Assembly (NCBI GenBank): GCA_015057375.1
Contig: SVEM01000006.1
Coordinates: 1 to 64,000, forward strand
Source: Lachnospiraceae bacterium
Lineage (GTDB): Bacteria > Bacillota > Clostridia > Lachnospirales > Lachnospiraceae
Direction of reading: 5' to 3'
DNA: 64,000 nt
In this document: piece after piece, positions 46,314 through 54,865 of the stretch
How positions within the stretch are numbered: position 1 is the first letter of the stretch
Layout of the letters: every line of letters starts with the position of its first letter
Made by a program: the position numbers and the translations under genes
The notes under the pieces: generated by a model
Database searches by the model: none
Told to the model about the DNA's origin: nothing
The model's input: the letters and a program-made list of their open reading frames with translations, nothing else

Positions 46314-47851
46314 TATTTTGCGTTCCTTTCTATTCTTTCTTTTATATGATTTGCAAGAAATGCAATAAATTCATCTTCTTCTCCATTAATAGAAGATACC
46401 ACGCCACCTTTGCCAAATAAAACGCCATTAGGATTTTCCTTTGTATACGGAAGCCACTCAGGCATATCAGTGCCGTCTGCATCTTTTCCGTTAGGATTTC
46501 CTGTCTTTATGAAATTCGACCAGTAGTTACACATAATTCTTGCCATATCGTAATGGTATCCCTTAAACGGTCTCCAACATTTTGCGAGTGTCTCAAAGAA
46601 GAACCAAAGCTCAACTGAATGGAAATTGCCCGGATTATCCCATCCCGGAATATCTGTATCAAATTTGTAATAGAAGCAGTCAACATCATTTCCAAGTTCT
46701 TTATTAATCATGGAAATTGCTTTTGCAGTACACTCAATTCCGTTTACAAAACCGTACTCGCCCGGCTTCATATTGCCTTTTTCTTTACAAATGCGGATAA
46801 ATTCATCGCCTTTGTCGCCAAATATTTCACGTGCTTTTGCCTCAAATTCTTCGTCATTTGCTACATTTATCATGTTAGGGAACTCATCGGAAGTATTTCC
46901 TGCCATGATAGGTACCATAGCTCTCTTATTCTGTGCAAATAATGTCATTGGATCACCAACGCAGAACTTATCATCCTGAACAACGAAAAATCTTTCATGA
47001 TTTTCCGCATATACTGCATAACGGTCACGAATATAAAATGCATCGAGCTCTCTTGCTTCTTTAAGAGACTTAACACCAAGGAAATCAAAAAACTCCTCTC
47101 CATGCTTTTCTTCTTCGCTAAGATGCTTAGGTATACCTACTCCAAAGCCTGTATACGGATCTCTTATCATTGCGCTCTGAACAATCGCTTTTTTAATAAG
47201 CGGGAAGTTTGCTTCACAAGTAATCTGACTCATAACGCTTCCGCCGCCTGCTGACTGTCCTGCGATTGTGATGTTCTCCGGATCACCACCAAATGCCGCT
47301 ATATTACGGTGAACCCATCTGAGACCTGCCTGCTGGTCAAGGCTTCCGAAGTTTGCAGGAGCATCAGGTGCTTCCTTTGTAATCTCAGGATGTGTAAGGA
47401 ATCCGAACACACCTATTCTATAATTAACAGTTACAACAACTACACCTCGTCTTGCAACTCTCTCCCCGTCAAATTCCATCTCTGAAGGATAGCCCCACTG
47501 AAGTCCTCCGCCAAAATACCATACAACTACAGGAAGCTTTTCATCCGGACTTTTCGCATTGGTCCATATATTAAGATATAGGCAATCCTCATTCATAGGC
47601 ACATCCGGATCTACGTGCCACTCTCTGATATAAATGTTATCTCCTATACCAGGTGTATCCTGCATTGAAATAGGTGCAAACTTGTATGCCTTTAAAACCC
47701 CGTCCCAATCTTTGCAAGGCATTGGTGCACGCCATCTGTTTTCGCCCACAGGCGGTGCTGCAAACGGAATTCCCTTGAAAGAAGTAATTCTCGGATCAGC
47801 TGCAGGAAGGCCTTCAACTAAACCATTTTCTGTCTTTACTACCCTAAGCAT
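46313..47851 (-). CDS. Type B carboxylesterase (CE10/PnbA-like)
   Basis: 512 residues. N-terminal FKGIPFAAPPVGENRW and NEDCLYLNIW blocks, oxyanion WYFGGGLQWG, GQSAGGGS with the catalytic Ser, an acidic NTSDEFP segment and FHSVELWFFFE with the catalytic His. No signal peptide. In this operon, beside two GH43 genes, it probably removes acyl groups from imported xylan fragments. It overlaps the MATE gene upstream by 8 bases. Confidence 0.92.
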   Translation of the reverse strand: MLRVVKTENGLVEGLPAADPRITSFKGIPFAAPPVGENRWRAPMPCKDWDGVLKAYKFAPISMQDTPGIGDNIYIREWHVDPDVPMNEDCLYLNIWTNAKSPDEKLPVVVWYFGGGLQWGYPSEMEFDGERVARRGVVVVTVNYRIGVFGFLTHPEITKEAPDAPANFGSLDQQAGLRWVHRNIAAFGGDPENITIAGQSAGGGSVMSQITCEANFPLIKKAIVQSAMIRDPYTGFGVGIPKHLSEEEKHGEEFFDFLGVKSLKEARELDAFYIRDRYAVYAENHERFFVVQDDKFCVGDPMTLFAQNKRAMVPIMAGNTSDEFPNMINVANDEEFEAKAREIFGDKGDEFIRICKEKGNMKPGEYGFVNGIECTAKAISMINKELGNDVDCFYYKFDTDIPGWDNPGNFHSVELWFFFETLAKCWRPFKGYHYDMARIMCNYWSNFIKTGNPNGKDADGTDMPEWLPYTKENPNGVLFGKGGVVSSINGEEDEFIAFLANHIKERIERNAK

Positions 47852-49214
47852 GTTTTATACCTCCGATTTTTTTAATCCATTTTCCACTCTTAAGACGCCA
47901 GATACACCAAAATGCTTTTACAAACTGGTCGATCTTTAAGAAGAAATATATCCAGAACGGCGGAAGATGAAAATACAGTCCTGCCAGATATCCAAGCGGT
48001 ATGGATAACACCCACAGGAATATATTATCGGCTATCATGAGACACTTCGTATCTCCGCCACCCCTAAGAACACCTTTTGTCATAATGGAATTAGCCGACT
48101 GGAATATAACGATAAATCCAATCGCATCCATAAGCTGCCTTGCTATAAGCCTTGTTTCTTCTTTTATGTTATAGAAACTTATAATATAATCACCTGTAAA
48201 GATAATGAACAGACCGGCAAAGGTTCCTACCAAAAAACCTACAAACATAAAAGTCCATCCATATTTCTTTGCTTTGTCAATTCTGCCTTCTCCAAGGTAA
48301 TGTCCTGTCACAATACAACCCGCCTGCGAGGTTCCTGAAATAATTACCGTACTAAGCTGCTGTGTTATAGTTGTAATTGAATTTGCCGCAACAAATTCCG
48401 GTCCTATTCTTCCCATAACCATTGCAACAACATTGGTTCCGAGTCCGAGAATGAGGTCACTTATAAGTACAGGTATGCTGATTGTAATATAATCATGAAT
48501 CATATCACTGCATTTCATAAACAAATGCTTTATTCTGTAGCATGCTTTTTTCTCGATAAGAACAAGATATCCGCAGTTAACACCAAATTCCACAATTCTT
48601 GCAATAAGTGTTCCGAGAGCCGCACCGGCAATTTCCATCCTCGGTGCCCCCAGATTACCGAATATAAATACCCAGTTTGCAAATATATTAATACCAAATG
48701 AGATGCATGACCCTATAAGAGGAACCCTGGTCTGTCCCATACTTCTCATGGCAATGGTACATGTTGTCGTTAATCCCATAAGAAGAAAACAAGGTATTGA
48801 CCATCTCAGGTAAATTGCTCCCTGCTCAATAATCACAGCATCATTCGAGTATATCTTCATAATACCTGTCGGTGTAATGATATCTGCCACCGTAAAAAGC
48901 AATCCGATAATAACGGTAAATCTTATCATAAGTGTGATAGTCTTTCTAAGAGCTTCAAGGTCTTTCATCCCCCAAAATCTTGATACAAGCACAGATGCTC
49001 CCATACCAAGTCCCATACAACAGATATGATAAAAACTTATGTATGATACCGCCAAAGCAGATGACGATAACGGAATCTCCCCAAGCTTACCAAGCATAAT
49101 GTTGTCAACCAGATTAACACCTATTGTAATAAGACTTTGCAGTGCAATCGGAATTGCAATCAAAGCAGTATTTTTATAGAATTTTTTATCACCGAGATAC
49201 TCTTTTATATTCAT
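47844..49214 (-). CDS. MATE family efflux transporter
   Basis: 456 residues from the ATG at 49214, which has AGAGG 8 bases upstream. Twelve predicted membrane segments; opening LIAIPIALQSLITIGVNLVDNIMLG and second-half motif LRGGGDTK. First gene of the MATE/carboxylesterase/GH43/GH43/cysE run. Its promoter must overlap the divergent tRNA-Thr gene or its promoter; I do not see a convincing one. Why an exporter leads a hemicellulase operon is unclear. Confidence 0.9.
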   Translation of the reverse strand: MNIKEYLGDKKFYKNTALIAIPIALQSLITIGVNLVDNIMLGKLGEIPLSSSALAVSYISFYHICCMGLGMGASVLVSRFWGMKDLEALRKTITLMIRFTVIIGLLFTVADIITPTGIMKIYSNDAVIIEQGAIYLRWSIPCFLLMGLTTTCTIAMRSMGQTRVPLIGSCISFGINIFANWVFIFGNLGAPRMEIAGAALGTLIARIVEFGVNCGYLVLIEKKACYRIKHLFMKCSDMIHDYITISIPVLISDLILGLGTNVVAMVMGRIGPEFVAANSITTITQQLSTVIISGTSQAGCIVTGHYLGEGRIDKAKKYGWTFMFVGFLVGTFAGLFIIFTGDYIISFYNIKEETRLIARQLMDAIGFIVIFQSANSIMTKGVLRGGGDTKCLMIADNIFLWVLSIPLGYLAGLYFHLPPFWIYFFLKIDQFVKAFWCIWRLKSGKWIKKIGGIKHA

Positions 49215-49226
49215 GTATTCTGCCTC

Positions 49227-49255
49227 TTGAAATGAAAAATAAGATATGCTAAAAT
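49227..49255 (+). promoter_or_regulatory. tRNA-Thr promoter
   Basis: TTGAAA (49227-49232), 17 bases, TAAAAT with an upstream TG (49250-49255), 9 bases before the tRNA. Confidence 0.8.
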
Positions 49256-49264
49256 GTAGCACAT

Positions 49265-49337
49265 GCCGTTATAGCACAGTAGGTAGTGCGACGCACTCGT
49301 AATGCGTAGGTCACCGGTTCGATCCCGGTTAGCGGCT
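49265..49337 (+). tRNA. tRNA-Thr(CGT)
   Basis: 73 bases. Acceptor GCCGTTA/TAGCGGC, anticodon arm ACGCA-CTCGTAA-TGCGT with anticodon CGT, and T loop TTCGATC. CCA is not encoded. Confidence 0.95.
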
Positions 49338-49340
49338 TCT

Positions 49341-49580
49341 GTGGTATGTAGGCGTCAGCCTACATATCACGTTACTAAAAGGAAGCGTCAGCTTGCTTTT
49401 AGTCTTGCTTTAATAAGGAGTCGAAGACTGCTTTTAGTCTTGTTATATTTAGTCTTGTACTAAGGAAGCGTAGCTTGCTTTTAGTCTTGCATCAAGGAAG
49501 CGTAGCTTGCTTTTAGTCTTGCATCAAGAAAGCGTCAGCTTGCTTTTAGTTGTACCCAGTAGGCAATGCCTGCTTTTTTT
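49341..49580. repeat. Array of six short hairpins after tRNA-Thr
   Basis: A strong hairpin (13-bp stem GTGGTATGTAGGC / GCCTACATATCAC, loop GTCA, 49341-49370) is followed by five smaller ones at about 49377-49400, 49415-49435, 49462-49482, 49494-49514 and 49526-49548. These share the pattern AAGGAAGC-GTA-GCTTGCTTTTAG, and four of the first five units end in AGTCTTG. A final AGGC-AAT-GCCT hairpin with a long T run (49560-49580) looks like a true terminator. No ORF of note. Confidence 0.7.
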
Positions 49581-49583
49581 ATT

Positions 49584-50393
49584 TTATAAAACAACAACCC
49601 CGGCCATATTACCTCTTTTGCCGTCCGTTTCCCTGTGCGATATCATAAGCTCAGGATTATGATAAGTACATATACCACTCACTTGTATATGTTCATCTTT
49701 TATTCCCGCACTCTTAAGCACATACCTGTTAGCTTCCCACAAATCAACCAGAAACTTACCATCTCCGTGCGGACTGCTTATACTGTTTGCCATATCCTTA
49801 CCATATGCATCTGAAAATCCGTCCACGACATCACTGCTAACCTCATAACAGTTACCACATATCGAAGGACCAACAACAGCAAGAACATCTTCTCTTTTAC
49901 ACCCGTTATCACCGACAAGTTTATCAACCATAACACGGCCTATACCTGCCACGGTTCCCCGCCATCCCGAATGTGCTGCTGCCACAACCTTTTTCACAGG
50001 ATCATAGAAAAACAACGGAACACAGTCTGCATAAAATGTCATAAGCGGCACACCCGGAACATCCGTAATAAGACCATCCATTCCGGTGATACCCTTTTTG
50101 CTGTAAAATCCTGAATCTTTCTCTGTTACATGAGCTATATCTGTCTTATGAATCTGATCTGACAAAACGGTTTTCTCATAATCATAACCTACAGCCTCTG
50201 CAAATCTTTTGTGATTCTCCACAACACAGGCCTCGTCATCTCCTCTGTTGAACGAGAGATTCATACTCTTATAAATGCCCGAACTTACGCCACCTACTCT
50301 TGTAGAAAAACCATGTGTAAGCCCTGCTCTGCTAAACAAATCAAATGTAATATATAAAACACCGTTATCTGCCAAAACAAATCTTGACTTCAT
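49584..50393 (-). CDS. pgeF: PgeF/YfiH-type laccase-domain protein
   Basis: 269 residues from the ATG at 50393, one base after the amidase stop (TAATATG). Metal-site motifs: GLTHGFSTRVGGVS, QIHKTDIAHV, FYADCVPLF, VAAAHSGWRGT and a CTYHNPELMISHR end. The family includes purine-nucleoside-processing enzymes and the peptidoglycan editing factor PgeF. Its link here with an amidase gene supports a cell-wall role. Confidence 0.92.
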   Translation of the reverse strand: MKSRFVLADNGVLYITFDLFSRAGLTHGFSTRVGGVSSGIYKSMNLSFNRGDDEACVVENHKRFAEAVGYDYEKTVLSDQIHKTDIAHVTEKDSGFYSKKGITGMDGLITDVPGVPLMTFYADCVPLFFYDPVKKVVAAAHSGWRGTVAGIGRVMVDKLVGDNGCKREDVLAVVGPSICGNCYEVSSDVVDGFSDAYGKDMANSISSPHGDGKFLVDLWEANRYVLKSAGIKDEHIQVSGICTYHNPELMISHRETDGKRGNMAGVVVL

Positions 50394-50394
50394 A

Positions 50395-51123
50395 TTACTT
50401 GTATCCAAAATACTTATCAACTCCATTTGCCATTCCATATGCAAGTTTTTTCTGATAACTACTATTATTCAACTTCTTATCTTCTGACGGATTCGTAAGG
50501 AATCCCATCTCAATCAATGTAACCGGGATAGTACTCCAGTTAGTGCCTGTGAGATCATCACGCACAGATAATCCTCGGTTTCGGCAGCCTGCACTTACAC
50601 ACATCTTAGAAAGCACTGCCTCCGACAGCTTTTTACACTTGCCGCTTAATTTACCTATATACTTATTCGAAGATGATGGATAAAGCGCACTTGCACCACA
50701 TACCGACGGATTATTTATCCCGTCTGCATGAAGCCTGATACAAATATCCGCAGACTTATTAGCCTTAAGTGCACGTTCCTTATTGCTTATATTCACATTG
50801 TTGGTCTTACGTATCATAACAACCTTATAGCCTCTGCTAACAAGTTCTTTTTTAAGTTTCTTTGCCACCTTAAGAGTAACCTTATATTCCGGGACCTTCG
50901 TAGATACACCGCTTGTACCGCCGGCAACTTTTGCTTTTTTCGTCTTTGAGCCCGGTGCAACAGGCTCTAATGAACTATCTCCCTTTGCCTGGTGTCCCGC
51001 GTCAATCGCAATGACTTTATCAGCTCTCGTACCTTTCTTAGACTTAGCACTTGCCACACTTCCTAAAGACAGCAATCCAACAATTAAAAACAAACAAAAA
51101 ACAGTAAAATATATCCTTCTCAC
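50395..51123 (-). CDS. Secreted N-acetylmuramoyl-L-alanine amidase
   Basis: 242 residues from a GTG with GGGAG upstream. Signal peptide (1-26, ending SVASA), then an Amidase_3 domain: VIAIDAGHQ (first zinc His), the VPEYKVTLKVA Glu, CIRLHADG (second His) and TLIEMGFLTNP (catalytic Glu). It cleaves stem peptides from peptidoglycan glycan strands. No extra wall-binding domain. Coupled to pgeF. Confidence 0.92.
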   Translation of the reverse strand: MRRIYFTVFCLFLIVGLLSLGSVASAKSKKGTRADKVIAIDAGHQAKGDSSLEPVAPGSKTKKAKVAGGTSGVSTKVPEYKVTLKVAKKLKKELVSRGYKVVMIRKTNNVNISNKERALKANKSADICIRLHADGINNPSVCGASALYPSSSNKYIGKLSGKCKKLSEAVLSKMCVSAGCRNRGLSVRDDLTGTNWSTIPVTLIEMGFLTNPSEDKKLNNSSYQKKLAYGMANGVDKYFGYK

Positions 51124-51139
51124 AAATCATATTCTCCCT

Positions 51140-51168
51140 TGTATAATCTGACCATTATTTCTTGTAAA
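51140..51168 (-). promoter_or_regulatory. Promoter of amidase-pgeF
   Basis: Minus strand TTTACA (51163-51168), 17 bases, TATACA (51140-51145). Its -35 overlaps the -35 of the divergent acyltransferase promoter. Confidence 0.6.
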
Positions 51169-51190
51169 AAATACCACAATCGTATAGAAT
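51162..51190 (+). promoter_or_regulatory. Promoter of the acyltransferase gene
   Basis: TTGTAA (51162-51167), 17 bases, TAGAAT (51185-51190), 30 bases before the start codon. Confidence 0.6.
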
Positions 51191-51220
51191 ATATAGTACT
51201 ACAACTAAAGGGAGATAACA

Positions 51221-52318
51221 ATGAACAATACTGATAATTTTACTAAAAAAGATACCCTTGCAATCAAGGCTCTTGCGGTTATGCTTATGATAATTCATCA
51301 TCTTTTTGCATTTCCCGACAAGTTCTCTGAGGGTGTCAGCTTAAACAATCTCATAATATTATCCGACGGTAGTCCGCTTTCGGAAATTGCCGGTAATTAC
51401 GGCAAGCTCTGTGTAGCTCTTTTTATGATGTTAAGTGGTTACGGATTGTATATAAGCCATAAGAACAGCGATGGAAATGTAACTGCTACCGTATTAAAAA
51501 GAATCAAAGCCGTTTATATAAAATACTGGCAGGTATTTTTTGTAATGATACCTCTCGGAATCATAATCGGCGTAGAAAAAGTATCCGTATCCTGGTCAAC
51601 CATGCTCAAAAACTTCCTTGCAATAGAAACTACGGTAAATGATGAGTGGTGGTTTATGACCCTTTACGTGATTATGCTCTTCCTCTTCCCGATTATCATA
51701 ACCTGGGTTGACAGAAAAAATGCTAACTTTTTGAAAGACTTTGTTTATTTACTGTTATTCAATACATTTGTAAATACTGCGTTACTTACATTTACACAGA
51801 CAAATGCTTACATGGCGTCATTTAACGGAACATACTTCTGGCAGAAAATGAGCGTTGCACTCGTTATGCTCCCTATGTTTACAATAGGATGTATGCTTGC
51901 AAAATATGACGTTATTTCGCTTGTATTAAAGAAAGTTCCTGACCGCCTTTTCAGAATATTTCTCGGAATCGGTTTGCTTATCCTTACCATAACTCTCAGA
52001 CAGTCATGGGCGATGAGAAGCAACTGGGGATGGGACAGACTTGATTATATATATGCGGCTATATTTACCATTGCATTTACCCTCATATTATATAATACAA
52101 AGAAGATTAAAGATGTCCTGGCTTTTATAGGAGCTCAGTCAACAGGAATCTGGCTTATACACACATTCCTGTGCTACTACTATTTCCATGAAGTATTTTT
52201 TGCAGTCAAATTCCCGATACTTGTGTTCCTTTTAACATTTTCGGTATCACTTCTGCTTTCATGGGTAATTTCATATGTGTGTCACCGCGTGTGGTCTATA
52301 TTTTCAAAGATTTCCTGA
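51221..52318 (+). CDS. Acyltransferase 3 family membrane protein
   Basis: 365 residues, about ten membrane segments. N-terminal IKALAVMLMIIHHLFAF carries the family His; then FMMLSGYGLYISHK, WWFMTLYVIMLFLFPI and STGIWLIHTFLCYYYFHE. Such proteins O-acylate cell-surface sugars or polymers; the substrate is unknown. The final 37 bases overlap the convergent GTPase-nuclease gene. Confidence 0.9.
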   Translation: MNNTDNFTKKDTLAIKALAVMLMIIHHLFAFPDKFSEGVSLNNLIILSDGSPLSEIAGNYGKLCVALFMMLSGYGLYISHKNSDGNVTATVLKRIKAVYIKYWQVFFVMIPLGIIIGVEKVSVSWSTMLKNFLAIETTVNDEWWFMTLYVIMLFLFPIIITWVDRKNANFLKDFVYLLLFNTFVNTALLTFTQTNAYMASFNGTYFWQKMSVALVMLPMFTIGCMLAKYDVISLVLKKVPDRLFRIFLGIGLLILTITLRQSWAMRSNWGWDRLDYIYAAIFTIAFTLILYNTKKIKDVLAFIGAQSTGIWLIHTFLCYYYFHEVFFAVKFPILVFLLTFSVSLLLSWVISYVCHRVWSIFSKIS

Positions 52319-54855
52319 TTAATTCTTGCAATCTCATCTTTAAGGCCATTTGCAGATAAACGGATTGCACCGGAACCGAATATTATTATCTGCTCCGTTG
52401 CATCTGAAGTTGCTACAGTTACATTATAATCACGGCTGATTCTGTGAACAGTTTTTTCTATATAGCTGTCTGCAGTTTCAGCCTCTTTTGTATAAACGAT
52501 GTGAATATTATTATATTTTATCGTGCTTCCCGGATTACCTTTTACACGGTATGCATCAAAAACGAGTATGACCGTACAGTTTTTATAGCCCTGATAATTG
52601 CATAAAATCTCAGCAAGTCTTATTCTTGCACTTTCCAGATTGTCTTTCGCAAGTTCTTTAAGTTCATCCCAGGCATAAATAATATTATATCCGTCAACAA
52701 GCAGGTAATCGTCCTTTTTTTTCTTTTCAGTTTTCTTTTTCAGATACTTCGGGTCTCCGGTATATTCACCGGTTTTTTTCTTATTATAATCAATAACACG
52801 TCTTGTATCCGTCTTTCTTTTTACCGCACCAAATGTACGCTCAAATATAGCATCCAGCTCATCATCGGATACTTCCTTAGTGCTTCTTCTGTGTACAATA
52901 ACCGGTTCTGAAATATCATTTTCATAATCATTTTCCGGAACCTGTCTTGTGTATGGCAAATGCATATACTCCTCAACCTGCTCCCAGCTCACATAGAAAC
53001 CTGCTCCATGTGCACAGAAAATGGACGCAGCAGGATTAGCTATATCACACACAGGGTCATAGGCAATTTTTTCTATAACCTCATCGGCATTATGACACGG
53101 AACATATCCTCCCTGCGTACAAAAAAGACTGCCTTTACCTTTTGTATAAGACGCCAGGGTGCTTTGATAGCCCTGCATACATTCTACGGGAACAGTTCCG
53201 GACAATATAACAAAATCTCCGTCTGTCACGGTAGTATCGGTACTTCCGTTCATACCTGCGATATCATTTATTGCTCGTCCGAGATTCTCTGCCGGAACGC
53301 GAAGCCTGTAATTATATATTGGTTCAAGGAGCACAGACATGCCTCTCATAAGTCCGTGTCTCACGGCACGATAAGAAGCCTCTCTAAAATCTCCTCCCTC
53401 AGTATGTTTCAGATGCGCCCGTCCGTTTACTACAGTTATCTTAATATCTGTAATCTCAGAGCCGGTAAGCACACCGAGATGCTTTTTCTCCTCAAGGTGT
53501 GTCATAATCAGTCTCTGCCAGTTTCTGTCCAGTATATCCTCGCTCACATCACTTGTTATCTGTATTCCGCTTCCACGCTCACCGGGCTCCATATATATGT
53601 GAACCTCCGCATAATGCCTAAGCGGCTCATAGTGCCCGACACCCTCCACCGGTGCTGCAAGAGTCTCTTTATACACTATACTACCCTTGTCGAATGACAC
53701 TTCAAGATCGAATCTCTCTCGTATTATTCTTCTAAGCACTTCGAGCTGAATCTCGCCCATGAGTCTGAGATTAATCTCTGACATTTTTTCATTCCAGACA
53801 ATAGAAAGTTCAGGCTCTTCCTCTTCAAGAACCCGAACTTTTGTATATATATCATGTGCATTAACATTCTCAGGAAGAATTAGTCTGTAATTAAGAACCG
53901 GAGCAAGCACACGCTCATCCGAATCTTTAGCATCACCTATTCCCTGTCCCGGCATAATTTCTGCAAGTCCTGTGACAGCACACAAGGTTCCGGGCAAAGC
54001 TTCGTTTACAGTTACATATGAAGCCCCCGAATATATTCTGATTTGATTGATCTTTTCTTCTCCGATAACCTGCTTCGGTCTTAACACTCCTCCGGTTATC
54101 TTCATATGCGCCTCGCGCATTCCCTTGTCATCTCTGGTTATCTTATACACTTTGGCACCAAATGACTCTGAGCATTCCGGATACTCCATGTAATTATCAA
54201 GTCCGAGCAGAAATTCTTCTACACCTGTAAGCCTTAGTGCAGAGCCAAAGAAACAAGGATATATACTTCTGTCTTTTATGAGTTTTCTTATTGTATCATC
54301 ACTTACAGAATCACTGTCAAGAAACTCTGAAAGCGCATCTTCACTTCCGGTTGCAACATCCTCAAAAAAGTCATCATTATCTGTAAAGCAGACACAGTTT
54401 GCGCTCAACTCTTTCTTAAGTGCATCCATAACCTTGTCACGGTCTGTGTCAGGCATATCCATCTTGTTTACAAATATGAACACCGGGAGCTTATAAATGT
54501 TAAGAAGCTTCCATAGGGTAAGCACATGGCTCTGTATACCCTCGCTTCCATTTATAACAAGAATAACATAATCCATTACAAGAAATGCACGCTCGGTTTC
54601 CGCAGAAAAATCCACGTGTCCCGGTGTATCAAGCAAAACTATATTTTTATCTTCAAGCTTCAACTCTGCCTGTTTGGAAAATATAGTAATACCACGTTCT
54701 CTCTCAAGTTCATTTGTATCAAGAAACGTGTCTCTGTGGTCAACTCTGCCAAGCTTTTTTATATTTCCGCTTGCATAGAGCATACTTTCGGCAAGAGTAG
54801 TCTTTCCCGAATCCACATGCGCTATAATTCCCGTTATAATTCTGCCTGCCTGCAT
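52282..54855 (-). CDS. TetM-like ribosomal-protection GTPase fused to YacP/Rae1-type NYN nuclease domain
   Basis: 857 residues. The first about 650 follow the EF-G-like TetM/TetO build: G1 AHVDSGKT (11-18), RERGIT, DTPGH, NKMD, then domains II-V including GEIQLEVLRRII. TetM-family proteins bind the ribosomal A site region and release tetracycline. After a Lys-rich linker (about 665-690), the last 165 residues form a NYN/PIN-like domain: YLLVDGYNIIYAWDEL, VILVFDAYRVKG, ETADSYIEKTV and VATSDATEQ, with conserved acidic residues. This matches YacP, whose Bacillus homologue Rae1 cuts mRNA in the ribosomal A site. The fusion suggests a GTPase that places a nuclease on stalled ribosomes. Tetracycline resistance is possible but unproven. 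Confidence 0.9.
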   Translation of the reverse strand: MQAGRIITGIIAHVDSGKTTLAESMLYASGNIKKLGRVDHRDTFLDTNELERERGITIFSKQAELKLEDKNIVLLDTPGHVDFSAETERAFLVMDYVILVINGSEGIQSHVLTLWKLLNIYKLPVFIFVNKMDMPDTDRDKVMDALKKELSANCVCFTDNDDFFEDVATGSEDALSEFLDSDSVSDDTIRKLIKDRSIYPCFFGSALRLTGVEEFLLGLDNYMEYPECSESFGAKVYKITRDDKGMREAHMKITGGVLRPKQVIGEEKINQIRIYSGASYVTVNEALPGTLCAVTGLAEIMPGQGIGDAKDSDERVLAPVLNYRLILPENVNAHDIYTKVRVLEEEEPELSIVWNEKMSEINLRLMGEIQLEVLRRIIRERFDLEVSFDKGSIVYKETLAAPVEGVGHYEPLRHYAEVHIYMEPGERGSGIQITSDVSEDILDRNWQRLIMTHLEEKKHLGVLTGSEITDIKITVVNGRAHLKHTEGGDFREASYRAVRHGLMRGMSVLLEPIYNYRLRVPAENLGRAINDIAGMNGSTDTTVTDGDFVILSGTVPVECMQGYQSTLASYTKGKGSLFCTQGGYVPCHNADEVIEKIAYDPVCDIANPAASIFCAHGAGFYVSWEQVEEYMHLPYTRQVPENDYENDISEPVIVHRRSTKEVSDDELDAIFERTFGAVKRKTDTRRVIDYNKKKTGEYTGDPKYLKKKTEKKKKDDYLLVDGYNIIYAWDELKELAKDNLESARIRLAEILCNYQGYKNCTVILVFDAYRVKGNPGSTIKYNNIHIVYTKEAETADSYIEKTVHRISRDYNVTVATSDATEQIIIFGSGAIRLSANGLKDEIARINQEIFENIDHTR

Positions 54856-54865
54856 TAATCTCTCC

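Noticed and set aside
49341-49580. CRISPR array
   Set aside because: The repeats are imperfect hairpins with nearly no spacers between them, and no cas genes are nearby.
52282-54855. Acquired tetracycline resistance gene on a mobile element
   Set aside because: No mobility genes are nearby, base composition looks like that of its neighbours, and the C-terminal nuclease fusion is unlike acquired tet genes.
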